64,000 nt of DNA from contig CALSMP010000017.1 in NCBI GenBank assembly GCA_943787485.1, forward strand, positions 44,739-108,738. Reading direction: 5' to 3'. Below, piece after piece: positions 17,977-27,578 of this stretch. Source of the stretch: an uncultured Luminiphilus sp. (GTDB lineage: Bacteria > Pseudomonadota > Gammaproteobacteria > Pseudomonadales > Halieaceae). Both the position numbers and the translations under genes were made by a program. Positions within the stretch are counted from its first letter, which is position 1. Each line of letters opens with the position of its first letter. A model generated the notes under the pieces. That model saw only the letters and a list, made by a program, of their open reading frames with translations, was not told where the DNA came from and did not search any database.

Positions 17977-19722
17977 TTAACTCAAGCCCGCACTGCGTAT
18001 GACTCTTTGGTTGAGTCGCAAGATCAGGAATTCGCCATTGCTGAATTGCTGATGCTTCAAGTCATCTGTCATGTATTTCAAGACCTTCAAACCCAGATCG
18101 GCGGGGTTCTCGGAGGCATCAATGCTTCGCAGTTGGGTTTCAATATTGGACTTTGTTTCGCCACAGCGAATTTCCACCTCAGCGTATTCAGCAGCAGCGC
18201 GGATCCGAAGTTCAAGCTCAGAGACGCCCTCGGGTGTATTCGTCATCATGTAGACAAAGGCTTCCTCAACGGCGAGTACAAGGCGATTTAAACTTTCACC
18301 TCGCCAGTCCGACTCCCGGGCTTTCTCAGTGACAAAGGCCAGTGCGCCGGCAAGTCCGGCTTTGTCCAATGGCTGCACATTTCTCGCTTGGCGTTTGTTC
18401 TTGAGCGAGACCAACCAGCTGAGAAACACCGCGGCAACGCCGCCGGCCGTCATTCCATTGTTAAGCAGGCTCGCTAAATAATCGGGCAACAAACCGCTAA
18501 ACAGCTGCTGATTTTGGAACCCTATACCTAACCACAATGCCAGACCAAAAACGATGCCGTTATCAAAAGACATGCCTTCTGACATCACAAGACGAATACC
18601 GTGCGAAAATAAAAGCACTAGAAATACAATGATGAAAGCACCGGCAACAGGCGTTGGAATAGCTTGTAATAAGGCTGAGAGCTTGGGTACAAAGGCCAGT
18701 CCCAGCAGAATAATGCCGCCGTAGAGTCCCACTTTGCGAGACGCTACGCCCGTTAAATCGACAACCGATATCGACGTGGAGTAAGTAGTATTTGGAAGAG
18801 TTCCGGCGAGGCCGCTTAAGAAATTACCAAGGCCGTCGGCGTTCACCGCACCTTGAACGACACGATAATCGGTGGTTTTCACTTTTTTACTGGAAATATC
18901 CTGAATGGCGATGCCATCTCCGAATGTCTCGAGAGCGCCGATAATAGTCACAATGATAAATGAGGGGAGCAGGGTCCAAAAAGCCGCGTCGAAGTCAGTA
19001 TTAAGTCCTGGCCAACCTTGATCGGGCAGGCCGACCCATGAGGCTTCCGACACCGCTGTTAAATCCGTCAAATTGAGTGGCCAAGCCACCAAAAATCCAA
19101 TGATGATTCCGATCAGAGGTGCCCAAAGTCGTTTTTTCCCCGCTGTATAAAAACTTAACAGCAAAATAACCACCAGCGTAATAGTGGCGACTACAGCGGG
19201 TGCGGAAGCAAAGGTGTTGAACCCCTCAGGTACGGTCGACACCATGTCAAACCCAATGGGCATCACGGTAACGGCAATTAGGCAGACAACCGTACCGCCG
19301 ACAGTTGGATTGATGACGTCTCTAAAGAGAGAAAGTTTTGCCGCGAATAGAAACTGAATCAACGCAGAAACCAGAACAAGAGAGCCCAGCAATGGCAGTC
19401 CGCCCGCCTCTAAGGCCGAAATTGAAACGGCGAGAAAAGCACCCGAGGTGCCCATAAAAAGGACATAGCCGGCCCCAAAGTTACCAAGGGGCCGCGCTTG
19501 CAACATGGTTGTTACACCACTAATGGCCAATGCAGCAAATACAACCCAGTTTCCCCAAACATCGACAATACCAGCCGCCGTAAGTGCAATGATAGGCGTG
19601 AGCGTAATGCCTGCAAGGATTAGGGCGATCGTCTGCCCCGCAAGTGGCAGCGATACCGATAAGGGTGGGTCATCGTCCACCTCGTATAGCAAGTGCGATG
19701 TTGCTGGATTGAGATCGCTCAT
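17977..19722 (-). CDS. NCS2 xanthine/uracil-type permease fused to degenerate anti-sigma-like domain
   Basis: 581 residues. Residues about 25-440 are a nucleobase-cation symporter-2 membrane domain with the family block GDGIAIQDISSKK, NADGLGNFLSGLAGTLPNTTYS and PTPVAGAFIIVF. NCS2 proteins normally end around 430-460. Residues about 455-575 add a soluble domain laid out like RsbW: N-box-like LNRLVLAVEEAFVYMM, central strands, ADLGLKVLKYMTDDL and a final strand EFLILRL. The catalytic Asn and DxGxG are lost. It is the last gene of the operon GPP34-STAS-anti-sigma kinase-permease (gap 15 bp). Inference: uptake may be tied to the partner-switching proteins. Substrate probably a purine or pyrimidine, not proven. 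Confidence 0.85.
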   Translation of the reverse strand: MSDLNPATSHLLYEVDDDPPLSVSLPLAGQTIALILAGITLTPIIALTAAGIVDVWGNWVVFAALAISGVTTMLQARPLGNFGAGYVLFMGTSGAFLAVSISALEAGGLPLLGSLVLVSALIQFLFAAKLSLFRDVINPTVGGTVVCLIAVTVMPIGFDMVSTVPEGFNTFASAPAVVATITLVVILLLSFYTAGKKRLWAPLIGIIIGFLVAWPLNLTDLTAVSEASWVGLPDQGWPGLNTDFDAAFWTLLPSFIIVTIIGALETFGDGIAIQDISSKKVKTTDYRVVQGAVNADGLGNFLSGLAGTLPNTTYSTSISVVDLTGVASRKVGLYGGIILLGLAFVPKLSALLQAIPTPVAGAFIIVFLVLLFSHGIRLVMSEGMSFDNGIVFGLALWLGIGFQNQQLFSGLLPDYLASLLNNGMTAGGVAAVFLSWLVSLKNKRQARNVQPLDKAGLAGALAFVTEKARESDWRGESLNRLVLAVEEAFVYMMTNTPEGVSELELRIRAAAEYAEVEIRCGETKSNIETQLRSIDASENPADLGLKVLKYMTDDLKHQQFSNGEFLILRLNQRVIRSAGLS

Positions 19723-19737
19723 TGTGTCCTCAGAATT

Positions 19738-20183
19738 TTAGGTGCTTATTTTTTTTGCGACAGAAACCTGGTTGTGTCCGTCTTTATATTCGTAGTCGAT
19801 AGTATCCATGACTGAGCGAGTCAGGTGTATTCCCAGTCCACCAATTTCTCTCATTTGTATCGCTCCGTCTAAATCTGGAGTCTCCCTAGCGACTGGATTA
19901 AAGGCGGGGCCATTATCGCGAATGACGAGGCATACAGTACCGAAAGAGGTTTCCTCGCTACTTTCAGTCATATTCGCTTTTTGTGCTAAGGCAAGCTCAA
20001 CACGACATGGCGTCCGGCCTCGTCACACCCATAGCTCGCTACGTTTACAAAGAGCTCTTCCAATGCAAGATCAAACGGGAATCGCTCGGCGTCACTCAAG
20101 CGATTGTCAGCCCACCATCGCGCAAGAAACCGCTGTGCTTTTACGAGTTCTGATGTGACCCCTGTGAGTTGCAAGGACGCCAT
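19738..20183 (-). CDS. RsbW/SpoIIAB-type anti-sigma serine kinase, frameshifted
   Basis: Two adjacent frames together make one HATPase_c_2 protein. The upstream frame (20183-19986) carries the N-box, LALEELFVNVASYGC. The downstream frame (to 19738) carries G1, VIRDNGPAFNP, and G2, EIGGLGIHLTRSVMD. The break is near 19990-20000, where one missing base would join LSL to ALAQKANMTESS. All ATP-binding motifs are present, so the gene was functional recently or the break is a sequence error. Between the STAS gene (10 bp upstream) and the permease (15 bp downstream). In the known scheme it would phosphorylate the STAS protein and bind a sigma factor or other target. No sigma gene is in the window. 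Confidence 0.75.
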
Positions 20184-20193
20184 GGGAAGCTGG

Positions 20194-20523
20194 CTATTGC
20201 CCTAGGGCATCCTCAAGCGTTGCATGGAGGGATATGATTCGGTCAAAGCCACTAATGGTGAAAACGGATTCGACGTTTTCATCAAGAGCGCAGGCCCTGA
20301 ACGAGACGCCTTTTGTTTCAGCAGCTTTTGCACCAACTAGAAACGCACGCAGTCCAGCTGACGAGACATAGTCGAGCGAACCACAATCAACGACTACACC
20401 GCTCTGGCACTCGGAGATTGCAGATTCGATGACGGCTTGAGCTTCTGAGGCTTCGTCAAAACCGAGACGGCCGCAAAAACTGATAACTATGATGCCACCT
20501 TGTTCTTTTTTCGTAATTTCCAT
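20194..20523 (-). CDS. STAS-domain anti-sigma factor antagonist (RsbV/SpoIIAA type)
   Basis: 109 residues, a single STAS domain. The phospho-acceptor Ser lies in DYVSSAGLRAFL, the family's usual site after the strand VVVDCGSLD. Full length. It would be phosphorylated by the kinase encoded 10 bp downstream, and dephosphorylated by a PP2C phosphatase, for which the RsbU-like protein at 26020-26826 is a candidate. ATG follows GAGGTTGAGGAAATT. Part of the four-gene minus-strand operon. Confidence 0.88.
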   Translation of the reverse strand: MEITKKEQGGIIVISFCGRLGFDEASEAQAVIESAISECQSGVVVDCGSLDYVSSAGLRAFLVGAKAAETKGVSFRACALDENVESVFTISGFDRIISLHATLEDALGQ

Positions 20524-20542
20524 AATTTCCTCAACCTCAGAT

Positions 20543-21202
20543 TCAAATGGGATAGGAGCTTACCAACATGGCTCGCGCAATTGCTTCTTGCTCTTCTTGA
20601 ATGGCGAGCTCCACCAAGCCCGCTGTTAACTCGAGATTACTGACTTGCTCTAATCGACCCTCTAGACGCACTATCTCCTTCCTAGATAAGAAGGCCTCTA
20701 ACAACCCACCAGCGCGTGCAAGCCCAATGAGTACAGAATCTTCTGTAGAGGGTATCGAGTCGCCAAGGAGTGTTTCCATGATGCGCAACTTGGCTTCTTT
20801 CTGCTCCGTACCGTCTATGACAGGATATTTTCTTGAGGACAGCACCCACAAAAACCGACTTTCCTCTGACTTCAGAATACCTTGATCGCATAGAGACATA
20901 AGCGTCAACCGAGTAATTTCCTGAACGTCTGCTTGCAAGTGCGACAACCAAAACCCAAGACGCTGTGGCGTACTGTGCTCACACAAGCGCTTCATAACCA
21001 AGTTCAGCGTGGCGTCATTATCGACATCACGTGATATCACTCGGACTTCTTCCGGATCGACTTCGATCTTATCTTTGAGCGCAAGCTCAATAAGACAAGC
21101 GCCAACGAAAGCAAGACGGAAGGTCGATGTCCCAGCGGTAAATTCAATATCGCCGTCGTCATTTACGGCAAGTAGAAGCATCTCTTGGTGCAATGACAGC
21201 AT
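20543..21202 (-). CDS. GPP34-family protein (Golgi phosphoprotein 3-like)
   Basis: 219 residues from the ATG at 21202, which has GGAG seven bases upstream; the TTG two codons earlier is less likely. The pattern fits GPP34: LSLHQEMLLLAVNDD, AFVGACLIELALKDKIEV, TLMSLCDQGILKSEE and FLWVLSSRKYPVIDGTEQ, then a helical C-terminal half. Eukaryotic GPP34 (GOLPH3/Vps74) binds phosphoinositides on membranes; bacterial members are poorly understood. First gene of the operon with STAS, anti-sigma kinase and permease (gap 19 bp). A role as membrane-associated partner of the switch is inference. Confidence 0.8.
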   Translation of the reverse strand: MLSLHQEMLLLAVNDDGDIEFTAGTSTFRLAFVGACLIELALKDKIEVDPEEVRVISRDVDNDATLNLVMKRLCEHSTPQRLGFWLSHLQADVQEITRLTLMSLCDQGILKSEESRFLWVLSSRKYPVIDGTEQKEAKLRIMETLLGDSIPSTEDSVLIGLARAGGLLEAFLSRKEIVRLEGRLEQVSNLELTAGLVELAIQEEQEAIARAMLVSSYPI

Positions 21203-21398
21203 CTGCAATCTCCTTACAATGGCGCATTATTGTGCGGTGAAAATCGAGGTTTGACCAGTCTTTGAAGGAATAGCAGTCATTCTTCGGTAAGTGCTCAGCA
21301 TGACTTTTCTAAGGGTAGTCTACGATTGGCTCAAGCAACGCTTCCAACCCCCGCTGGTTCTGTTTATTGGACGGCTTAGAGCTGACGCTTTTCCGAAC

Positions 21399-21869
21399 TT
21401 AGCGGAATTTTGCGGAGGTTATGAATTGTGAAAAGCGCTCGCACCAAACGACAACAGAGCTGAATTCAGCATTATCCAGAGTGGATAGATTTTCCAAAAC
21501 AAACCCGTCGAAGGTGTTGATTAATCCAACTTGTGTCGACTGGTCTTTGATTTGCCAAAATGCGTCCTCGGTCTCCACATACTCTGGCGTCAAATACAGC
21601 CGATAATCAGGTCCGGGAGCCATTTCCCCTTCAAAAACAATGACATCGTCAAAAATTTTAATAACACCTTCGCCCCAGTGGAATAGGTCACTGTCTTCTC
21701 TATCTCTATCGAAGCGCGCCTCAAAACGGGGGCCGCTGGTCTGCGCTGATTCAATAGCGGTGATATCGGGCGCTTCGGGTGCGATGAGTATGGGCAAGAG
21801 GTAAATTCCCGCGGCAAATCCCGCTAAAGCTGCTCCAAGATGCGTGGCCGCCAGTACTAGTTTTTTCAT
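21399..21869 (-). CDS. DM13-domain exported protein
   Basis: 156 residues from ATG 21869, preceded by GGGAGGACTGGGGCAAT. An N-terminal membrane segment or signal anchor (LVLAATHLGAALAGFAAGIYLL) is followed by a DM13 domain from about residue 60: HWGEGVIKIF, MAPGPDYRLYLTPEYVETED, TFDGFVLENLSTLDNAEFSSVVVWCERF. The single conserved Cys in VVWCERF is the residue proposed for DM13 redox chemistry. DM13 domains are predicted electron-transfer or oxidative modules. Monocistronic. Confidence 0.8.
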   Translation of the reverse strand: MKKLVLAATHLGAALAGFAAGIYLLPILIAPEAPDITAIESAQTSGPRFEARFDRDREDSDLFHWGEGVIKIFDDVIVFEGEMAPGPDYRLYLTPEYVETEDAFWQIKDQSTQVGLINTFDGFVLENLSTLDNAEFSSVVVWCERFSQFITSAKFR

Positions 21870-22114
21870 ATTGCCCCAGTCCTCCCAATGCAATGATTAT
21901 AATTCTTCTGTAGTGCTTCTGCAGTGGTATCTTTGAGTCTCGCTGTGTCAGCAAACCCCTTTGAGGGTTGCCGGGCAGTGGATCTCACTCATACATTCGA
22001 TGCGCCTATCCATTTTGCCGCGGATACTTAGACGGCCGACGAAGTTCCCCTCTCCACTTTTAAGATGAAATTTTATATCAAGGCACAATCCGCTCGGTAT
22101 CCCCCGACGATTAG

Positions 22115-23062
22115 CTAGCCCAATCTATCCCAATAGGTGCGACGCCCAGAGCGCATTAGGTGCACGCCATTCCCCCCCTGTCGTTCAACCAGCCTGAGAC
22201 TGCTTTCCGCCAACTGAAAATATTGCTCCGCGCGCGACATACGACTGGGGATGCCAAGCATCCCACCGCAACTCAAAGTAATCTCGGCGCCACGTGGGGA
22301 GGCCACATGGGCAACGTGCAGTGCCGCTACTGCACTTCGCAGGTCCTCTGCTAGCGCCAGTAGCTCATCCTCACCGCTGCTCAATCCCGCCAGAACAAAT
22401 GTGCTCTGATCCTGTCGAGCCAGTTGATAACCTTGCTCCACACCGATCGCCTCTACTGCGCCAGCGACTTTCAGCACCAGCTCATCACCGGCCGACTGGC
22501 CATAAAAGTCATCAAAGCGACTAAAAAAATCGATCCTCACGAGCAGCAGCGCCAAACTCGATTGCTGAGTTTGCGCCTCACTTATTAGTGCGTCGACTTG
22601 CTCTTCAAAGGCCCGAGCGTTAGTTAGACCGGTCAAGCTATCCAACATAGACCAGGCGGCCAGCTGATCAGCCTGCTGCTTTAAACGAATCTGCGTACCT
22701 ACTCGAGCGGTCACCACCGTCGATTGAAAGGGTTTGGAAATGTAGTCCGCCGCACCCAAGTTGAGACCTTTAGCTTCATCCTCGGCGCTGTCTAGGCCCG
22801 TGATAAAAATAACAGGGATTTCACCGGTAGCCTCTCTCGACTTTAGAACCTCCAGCACCTCATAGCCATTCATGTCGGGCATGGTGATATCGAGCAATAT
22901 AAGTTGAGGCTGGGTTTTTTCAGCCGCAGCAATGCCCATAGCACCGTTAATTGCTACCACGATCTCATACTGGTCACCCAACAGCTCAATAAGGGTATTG
23001 ATATTGAGGCGATCGTCATCGACCACCAGAATTTTGGGTTTCATACGCACGCTATCGGTCAT
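22115..23062 (-). CDS. Response regulator with degenerate GGDEF domain
   Basis: 315 residues. Receiver domain (about 8-128) with VVDDD, phospho-Asp in [14 protein letters not shown] in FITG and K in ISKPF. A GGDEF-like domain follows (about 140-300), beginning [17 protein letters not shown]. The signature loop, where GGDEF is expected, reads [13 protein letters not shown]. Catalytic Gly-Gly and Glu are gone, so cyclic-di-GMP synthesis is unlikely; GTP sensing or dimerisation remain possible. The start overlaps the end of the hybrid kinase gene by 4 bp, so it is the likely cognate output of that kinase. Confidence 0.87.
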   Translation of the reverse strand: MTDSVRMKPKILVVDDDRLNINTLIELLGDQYEIVVAINGAMGIAAAEKTQPQLILLDITMPDMNGYEVLEVLKSREATGEIPVIFITGLDSAEDEAKGLNLGAADYISKPFQSTVVTARVGTQIRLKQQADQLAAWSMLDSLTGLTNARAFEEQVDALISEAQTQQSSLALLLVRIDFFSRFDDFYGQSAGDELVLKVAGAVEAIGVEQGYQLARQDQSTFVLAGLSSGEDELLALAEDLRSAVAALHVAHVASPRGAEITLSCGGMLGIPSRMSRAEQYFQLAESSLRLVERQGGNGVHLMRSGRRTYWDRLG

Positions 23063-25941
23063 GCAGACAAGTCCTCTCTCAAGGCACTGAGATGCTGCTC
23101 GGCTGAAATAAAGTCAAATTGCTTGCAACTCTTGTATAACCTTTGCGCCAACTCATCTCCTGGCAAAACGCCCAACAAGGCCTGCGCGCATTCTTCGGCC
23201 CGAGGATTAAAGCCAGCAATCAGATCTACTAATTCCTCAAGCAACGCTTTTGCCCTGAGCACGTCGCGCTCACCCTCAGGCTCGCCGACCACATTACCAA
23301 ACTGCGTTTGACGCCAATCAGACAAGGCCGACACCAACACTTGGTAGGCTAAGCTAAATTCATCTAAAAGGTCTGTTGCCGTTGACAGCGCATGGGCCTT
23401 TAATGACGTTTCTAGAGACGCGGCCAAGCGATGCAACGCGAACGCCCCCATGGTGCCCAATACCGACTTAAGGGTATGCACCGAACGCTGAGCCCACGCG
23501 TAATCACCGCGGGCAATCGCCGCGTTGATCACCGAGAGCTCATCGCCATGATCATCGAGAAAATCTAAAAGGAGTTTCTGCAAAAACGCGCGATTTCCCT
23601 TGACATTAATAAGTGCTTTACCAATATCGCAGCCCGCAAGATTAGTGGGTAAATTAATCTCGTCCATGTCCTCTACGCTATCTTCCTCGAGGGCACAGGG
23701 TTCGCGTTCACCCGCAGGAATCCACTCCAGCAATTTGGAATACAGTATCTCTGACTGCACCGGCTTACCAATGTGTGCGTTCATACCGGTCTCTAACGCC
23801 TTTTGAATATCACTGTCGTACACGTTCGCTGTGATCGCTAAGATCGGTAGCTGTTCAGCTGAAACGCTCTCACGAATCTTACGCGTCGCCTCGTAGCCAT
23901 CCATATGCGGCATATGAATGTCCATCAGCACCAAGTCATAAGCATTCTGAGCAACCATCTCCACGGCCTTGACACCATCCTCGGCCACATCCAGATAAAA
24001 GCGCCCCGGCCGAAGGAGCTCCTTGGCCACATCTTGGTTAATAGCGTTATCTTCAACCAGTAAAATTCGAGCACCCATAATGGGTGCCAAGTCTCTCTCA
24101 CTGATCTTGGGCTCCACTAAACTCTTATTGCGGTACTTGCTCTTAGTGCCAGTAAGGACATTCATGATGGCATTTAATAGCGCCGACGGATTGACGGGTT
24201 TGGTGAGCACGTCATCCACCATGCTCACCTGTTTATCGGCTTGCTCATCCAACAGGCGTGAAGCCGCGGTCACCAAAACGATCTTGGGAGTCTTGTTTAA
24301 TGACAGGTCGTTACGGATCACGGACGAAGCCGATAAACCGTCCATATCGGGCATGCGGTAGTCCATCAAAATGACATCAAACGGTAACTCTGAATCCGCT
24401 CGTTTCACCTCAGACAAGGCTTCCATGGCCGACGTACACACGGTTACCTCAAGCTCAAAGTGCGTCAGTTGCGCCGCTATGATTTCTCGCGCATTGGGAT
24501 TATCGTCCACAATCAAAACGCGCGTACCTGCCATGTCATGCGACGCGGTTTTGCTCAAGCGGTGATTGACGTCTCCGGGTGGCAAGACAACAAAAGGCAC
24601 TTCAAAAATAAACTCGCTGCCCTTGCCGAATTCACTTTCGACCCAAATACGGCCCTCCATGAGCTCCACCAACTGCCGGCATATCGCCAATCCCAGGCCA
24701 GTACCGCCGTACTTACGCGTGGTGCCCTCCTCGGCTTGACTGAAAGGTTGAAACAAGCGTGCAATTTGTTCTTCCGTAAGACCAATACCGGTGTCTCTCA
24801 CACTGAAGCGGAGCAGCGATCGTCCATTACGCTCTGCTATTGTGCGAAGTGACAAAACAATGTCACCCGACTCCGTAAATTTTTTAGCATTGCCCACCAA
24901 ATTCAGCAGAATTTGATTCAATCGCAGCGCATCGCCACTGACAAAAGTCGGTGCAGCTGGGTCAATATTGAACAAGAGCTCAAGGTTCTTGGCTTCAAGC
25001 TCAGTGGACATACTGGCAGCTAGATCAGAAAACAAGCGCTCAAGATCGACCGTATCATGGGTCAGCCTCATCTTGCCCGCTTCGACCTTACTGATATCGA
25101 GCAGGTCGTTGATGATAGTTAGCAAATTGTTGGCCGAGACATAGACCTTTGTAAGCTGATCTTGCTGCCTAGGGGTTAACTCACTGCGCAACACGAGATC
25201 ACACAAGCCTATGATGGCGTTCATGGGCGTGCGGATTTCGTGGCTCATGTTGGCCAAAAATTCGGTTTTAGCGCGACTGCCCACCTCGGCCTGCTCTTTT
25301 GCTTGTATCAGGTCCTTATGGACTCGGCGCAAGTGCGCCTGCTTTCGGCGCAATGTCGCATTAGAGACGCGTTCTTCCGTTACTGCACCGGCAATTAAGG
25401 CAAACAACCCAGCGCTCACAAAGCCTATGTTCATGACATAAAATAACGACTTCGTCCAATGGGGCATCATGATTGGCATTTGGGCGAGCTGTTCATCTAA
25501 CACCGCAGAGATCACTAGCAGTAGCGCGAATCCATAGAACCAGCGTTGGGCGTTTTTTACGTTAAACAACAGCACCGCCGCGATAGGTGGCAGGAATGAC
25601 CACAAAATCATTACGCTGCCGCCGTCAAAGCCACCCATCATCCACATGAGCAACGTGGGGAGTAGCATGATCATAATGAGCTGGCTAAATTGGTGTAATT
25701 GACGCCGTCCAGTGCGAATGTAATTACTTAAGAGCACCGCCGTCACTGCGGCATAGGTAAACGGCACCGCGGCTGAACCGGGCATGTCAAGCAGCAGATA
25801 CACCGCGCCCATAAAAACCGTGATAACGATCAGCATGAGGGGTACGAACAACAGCACCGACTTCTGACGGCGGAGCTCAGCTGAATCGTCAGCCAAGACC
25901 ACCAAATCCAACAGGCGCTTAGCGAATTCTGGCTTGGCCAT
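23059..25941 (-). CDS. Hybrid sensor histidine kinase (HisKA-HATPase-REC-REC-Hpt)
   Basis: 960 residues. Five to six membrane segments between about 30 and 187 act as sensor, followed by a coiled linker. HisKA carries H234 in [11 protein letters not shown]. The HATPase has N-box [10 protein letters not shown]1 VRDTGIGL and G2 [10 protein letters not shown]. Two receivers follow: the first with phospho-Asp in [12 protein letters not shown], the second with Asp in [13 protein letters not shown]. The C-terminal Hpt domain has the phospho-His in [15 protein letters not shown] complete BarA-like phosphorelay, coupled (4-bp overlap) to the response regulator downstream. Signal unknown. The divergent RsbU-like gene shares its upstream region. 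Confidence 0.9.
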   Translation of the reverse strand: MAKPEFAKRLLDLVVLADDSAELRRQKSVLLFVPLMLIVITVFMGAVYLLLDMPGSAAVPFTYAAVTAVLLSNYIRTGRRQLHQFSQLIMIMLLPTLLMWMMGGFDGGSVMILWSFLPPIAAVLLFNVKNAQRWFYGFALLLVISAVLDEQLAQMPIMMPHWTKSLFYVMNIGFVSAGLFALIAGAVTEERVSNATLRRKQAHLRRVHKDLIQAKEQAEVGSRAKTEFLANMSHEIRTPMNAIIGLCDLVLRSELTPRQQDQLTKVYVSANNLLTIINDLLDISKVEAGKMRLTHDTVDLERLFSDLAASMSTELEAKNLELLFNIDPAAPTFVSGDALRLNQILLNLVGNAKKFTESGDIVLSLRTIAERNGRSLLRFSVRDTGIGLTEEQIARLFQPFSQAEEGTTRKYGGTGLGLAICRQLVELMEGRIWVESEFGKGSEFIFEVPFVVLPPGDVNHRLSKTASHDMAGTRVLIVDDNPNAREIIAAQLTHFELEVTVCTSAMEALSEVKRADSELPFDVILMDYRMPDMDGLSASSVIRNDLSLNKTPKIVLVTAASRLLDEQADKQVSMVDDVLTKPVNPSALLNAIMNVLTGTKSKYRNKSLVEPKISERDLAPIMGARILLVEDNAINQDVAKELLRPGRFYLDVAEDGVKAVEMVAQNAYDLVLMDIHMPHMDGYEATRKIRESVSAEQLPILAITANVYDSDIQKALETGMNAHIGKPVQSEILYSKLLEWIPAGEREPCALEEDSVEDMDEINLPTNLAGCDIGKALINVKGNRAFLQKLLLDFLDDHGDELSVINAAIARGDYAWAQRSVHTLKSVLGTMGAFALHRLAASLETSLKAHALSTATDLLDEFSLAYQVLVSALSDWRQTQFGNVVGEPEGERDVLRAKALLEELVDLIAGFNPRAEECAQALLGVLPGDELAQRLYKSCKQFDFISAEQHLSALREDLSA

Positions 25942-26019
25942 TGGCTGCCCCCCCCTAGATTGTTAGTACGTAGCTCTTTACTATCTGTGACCGTGCCCGC
26001 CGATAATACCGCATCAACC

Positions 26020-26826
26020 ATGGATTCACAGATATCTACAACCCCAACGGCCAGTAGCCGTACGCCTTCTGCTCAAGACGTGGACCCGCAAATAGAGAGT
26101 GCGCGACAGCTGCAGGCAGCGATCTTGCCAACCGAGTTTCCTAAAGCGCTGAACATTACCGCCGTCGCTCGAATGCAATCCGCACGGCATATGAGCGGTG
26201 ACTTCTACGATTTCATAGAGCTCCCTGACGGTCGAATTGGACTTGTCATTGCGGATGTAAGCGGCAAAGGGATCCCAGCTGCGTTTTTTATGGCCATTGC
26301 ACGAACCACTCTCCGTGCTGCAGCGCTTCGTCATGTAGACCCGGGGCAATGCCTTATGGAAGCGAATGCCGAACTGGTACGGCAGAATCCGCAGTTGCTA
26401 TTCATTACGGTTGCCTACGCCATCATCGATCCTTGGGGCCTAAGAGTAGAGCTTGCACTTGCCGGTCATGAGCCACTACTGTTGTGCGCTGCCGATGGCA
26501 GTGTCTCTAGTGTGCCCGCGGACCACGGCATCGCTCTAGGTATCATCGAAGAAGTAGAGTATCCCGTTACGGTGTTTGAGCTGATGCCGGGGGAAACGTT
26601 ATTTGCTTACACAGATGGACTTACCGAGGCCGAGAATAACGAACAGGCGTTTTACGGCATGGAACGGCTACAGCAAAGCCTAAAATGTCGGAGCGGTCCT
26701 AACGCCAGTGAGGCTTTAGATAGTATTTATAAAGACATTGCACTGTTCTCAGGGGATCATCCACAACACGATGACATCACCGCTTGGCTATTACGCGTCA
26801 ATGACGACGCCCAACGTTTGGCCTAA
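26020..26826 (+). CDS. PP2C-type SpoIIE/RsbU phosphatase
   Basis: 268 residues from ATG 26020; the frame stays open to a TTG at 25960, so the start is uncertain. The PP2C_SIG motifs are complete: LQAAILPTEFP, HMSGDFYDFIEL (metal Asp), IADVSGKGIPAAFFMA, LLFITVAYAIID, FAYTDGLTEAEN and QHDDITAWLL. Such proteins dephosphorylate STAS antagonists in partner switching. The STAS protein at 20194-20523 is therefore a natural substrate candidate, though the pairing is inference. No sensor domain precedes the phosphatase, so its input may come from the divergent hybrid kinase system. Confidence 0.85.
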   Translation: MDSQISTTPTASSRTPSAQDVDPQIESARQLQAAILPTEFPKALNITAVARMQSARHMSGDFYDFIELPDGRIGLVIADVSGKGIPAAFFMAIARTTLRAAALRHVDPGQCLMEANAELVRQNPQLLFITVAYAIIDPWGLRVELALAGHEPLLLCAADGSVSSVPADHGIALGIIEEVEYPVTVFELMPGETLFAYTDGLTEAENNEQAFYGMERLQQSLKCRSGPNASEALDSIYKDIALFSGDHPQHDDITAWLLRVNDDAQRLA

Positions 26827-27321
26827 CCGTAGACAGCTCGGCTGCGTACAGCGACCACAAAGACCTCGCGGGCAAACTGCGCCAATTACGACCGGCCAGC
26901 CCAGAACTCTTCACGCTCGCGTTACAAAGCGTGTGCCAACTGAATATTTTGAAAACACCCGATACACGCTTATCTTGAGTGCTGACCAAACGAAAACATC
27001 CCCCGGTCGACGGTGCGGCCGCTACTGTGGGGTGTAAGATAATAGTAAAGTGTCGATCCGAGCGTTGGCCTGCGAGGATCTAGCTGATGGCAAGCCGAGA
27101 ATTTTTCTCAAGCGGAACAAGAACAATTTGCCCGGAATGGTGTCGTCAAAGTCCTTGACTGCTCGGTCAGCCCACTCGGCCACTTCTCCAAATCCTATCT
27201 AACTCGCCTCTTTCAACCTTTCCCGTGGCGCTCCCGGGTCACGCATTACTCGGAGCCTTCACGAGCCCGCAATCTTACCACAGACCGCATAAGGGTTAGG
27301 GTCCCGCGGCCGGCAGATCGA
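26827..27321. other. Intergenic region between RsbU-like gene and csrA
   Basis: About 495 bp without a recognised gene. Just after the phosphatase stop a 50-codon frame with coding-like composition runs to 26972 (PELFTLALQSVCQLNIL) but matches no family I know. On the minus strand 27170-27189 looks like the first 18 bases of a tRNA-Ser gene, a usual neighbour of csrA. The remaining arms do not fold, so no tRNA is called. Confidence 0.4.
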
Positions 27322-27522
27322 TCAGACGTTACCGCTCTCCTCATCGTCATCAGCAACGCTGTCGGCCTGAATTCTGTCCAGAATTTCTTCCCGGTGCACC
27401 GCCACATCCCGAGGCGCGTTTACGCCAATGCGAACCTGATTGCCTTTGACCCCCAACACCGTGATGGTGACATCGTCCCCGATGATGAGGGATTCACCCA
27501 CTCGTCTCGTTAGTATCAGCAT
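27322..27522 (-). CDS. csrA: Carbon storage regulator CsrA
   Basis: 66 residues. Canonical RNA-binding regulator: [21 protein letters not shown]44-type block [18 protein letters not shown]. The first strand and the VHREEI segment that form the RNA-binding face are both intact. CsrA is a dimer that represses or stabilises mRNAs by binding GGA motifs. The acidic C-terminal extension (DDDEESG) is usual for gammaproteobacteria. It follows alaS and lysC on the minus strand, the conserved gammaproteobacterial order. Confidence 0.97.
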   Translation of the reverse strand: MLILTRRVGESLIIGDDVTITVLGVKGNQVRIGVNAPRDVAVHREEILDRIQADSVADDDEESGNV

Positions 27523-27578
27523 GCGATTACATCCATGTTATTTGCCTAACTACCCAGTAATCAGCGCAGCAGTCTAAT

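Noticed and set aside
27090..27189. Possible tRNA-Ser on the minus strand next to csrA
   Set aside because: The first 18 bases (GGAGAAGTGGCCGAGTGG) match tRNA-Ser, and csrA often has such a neighbour. There is no proper anticodon loop, T-arm or matching acceptor end, so at most a decayed relic.
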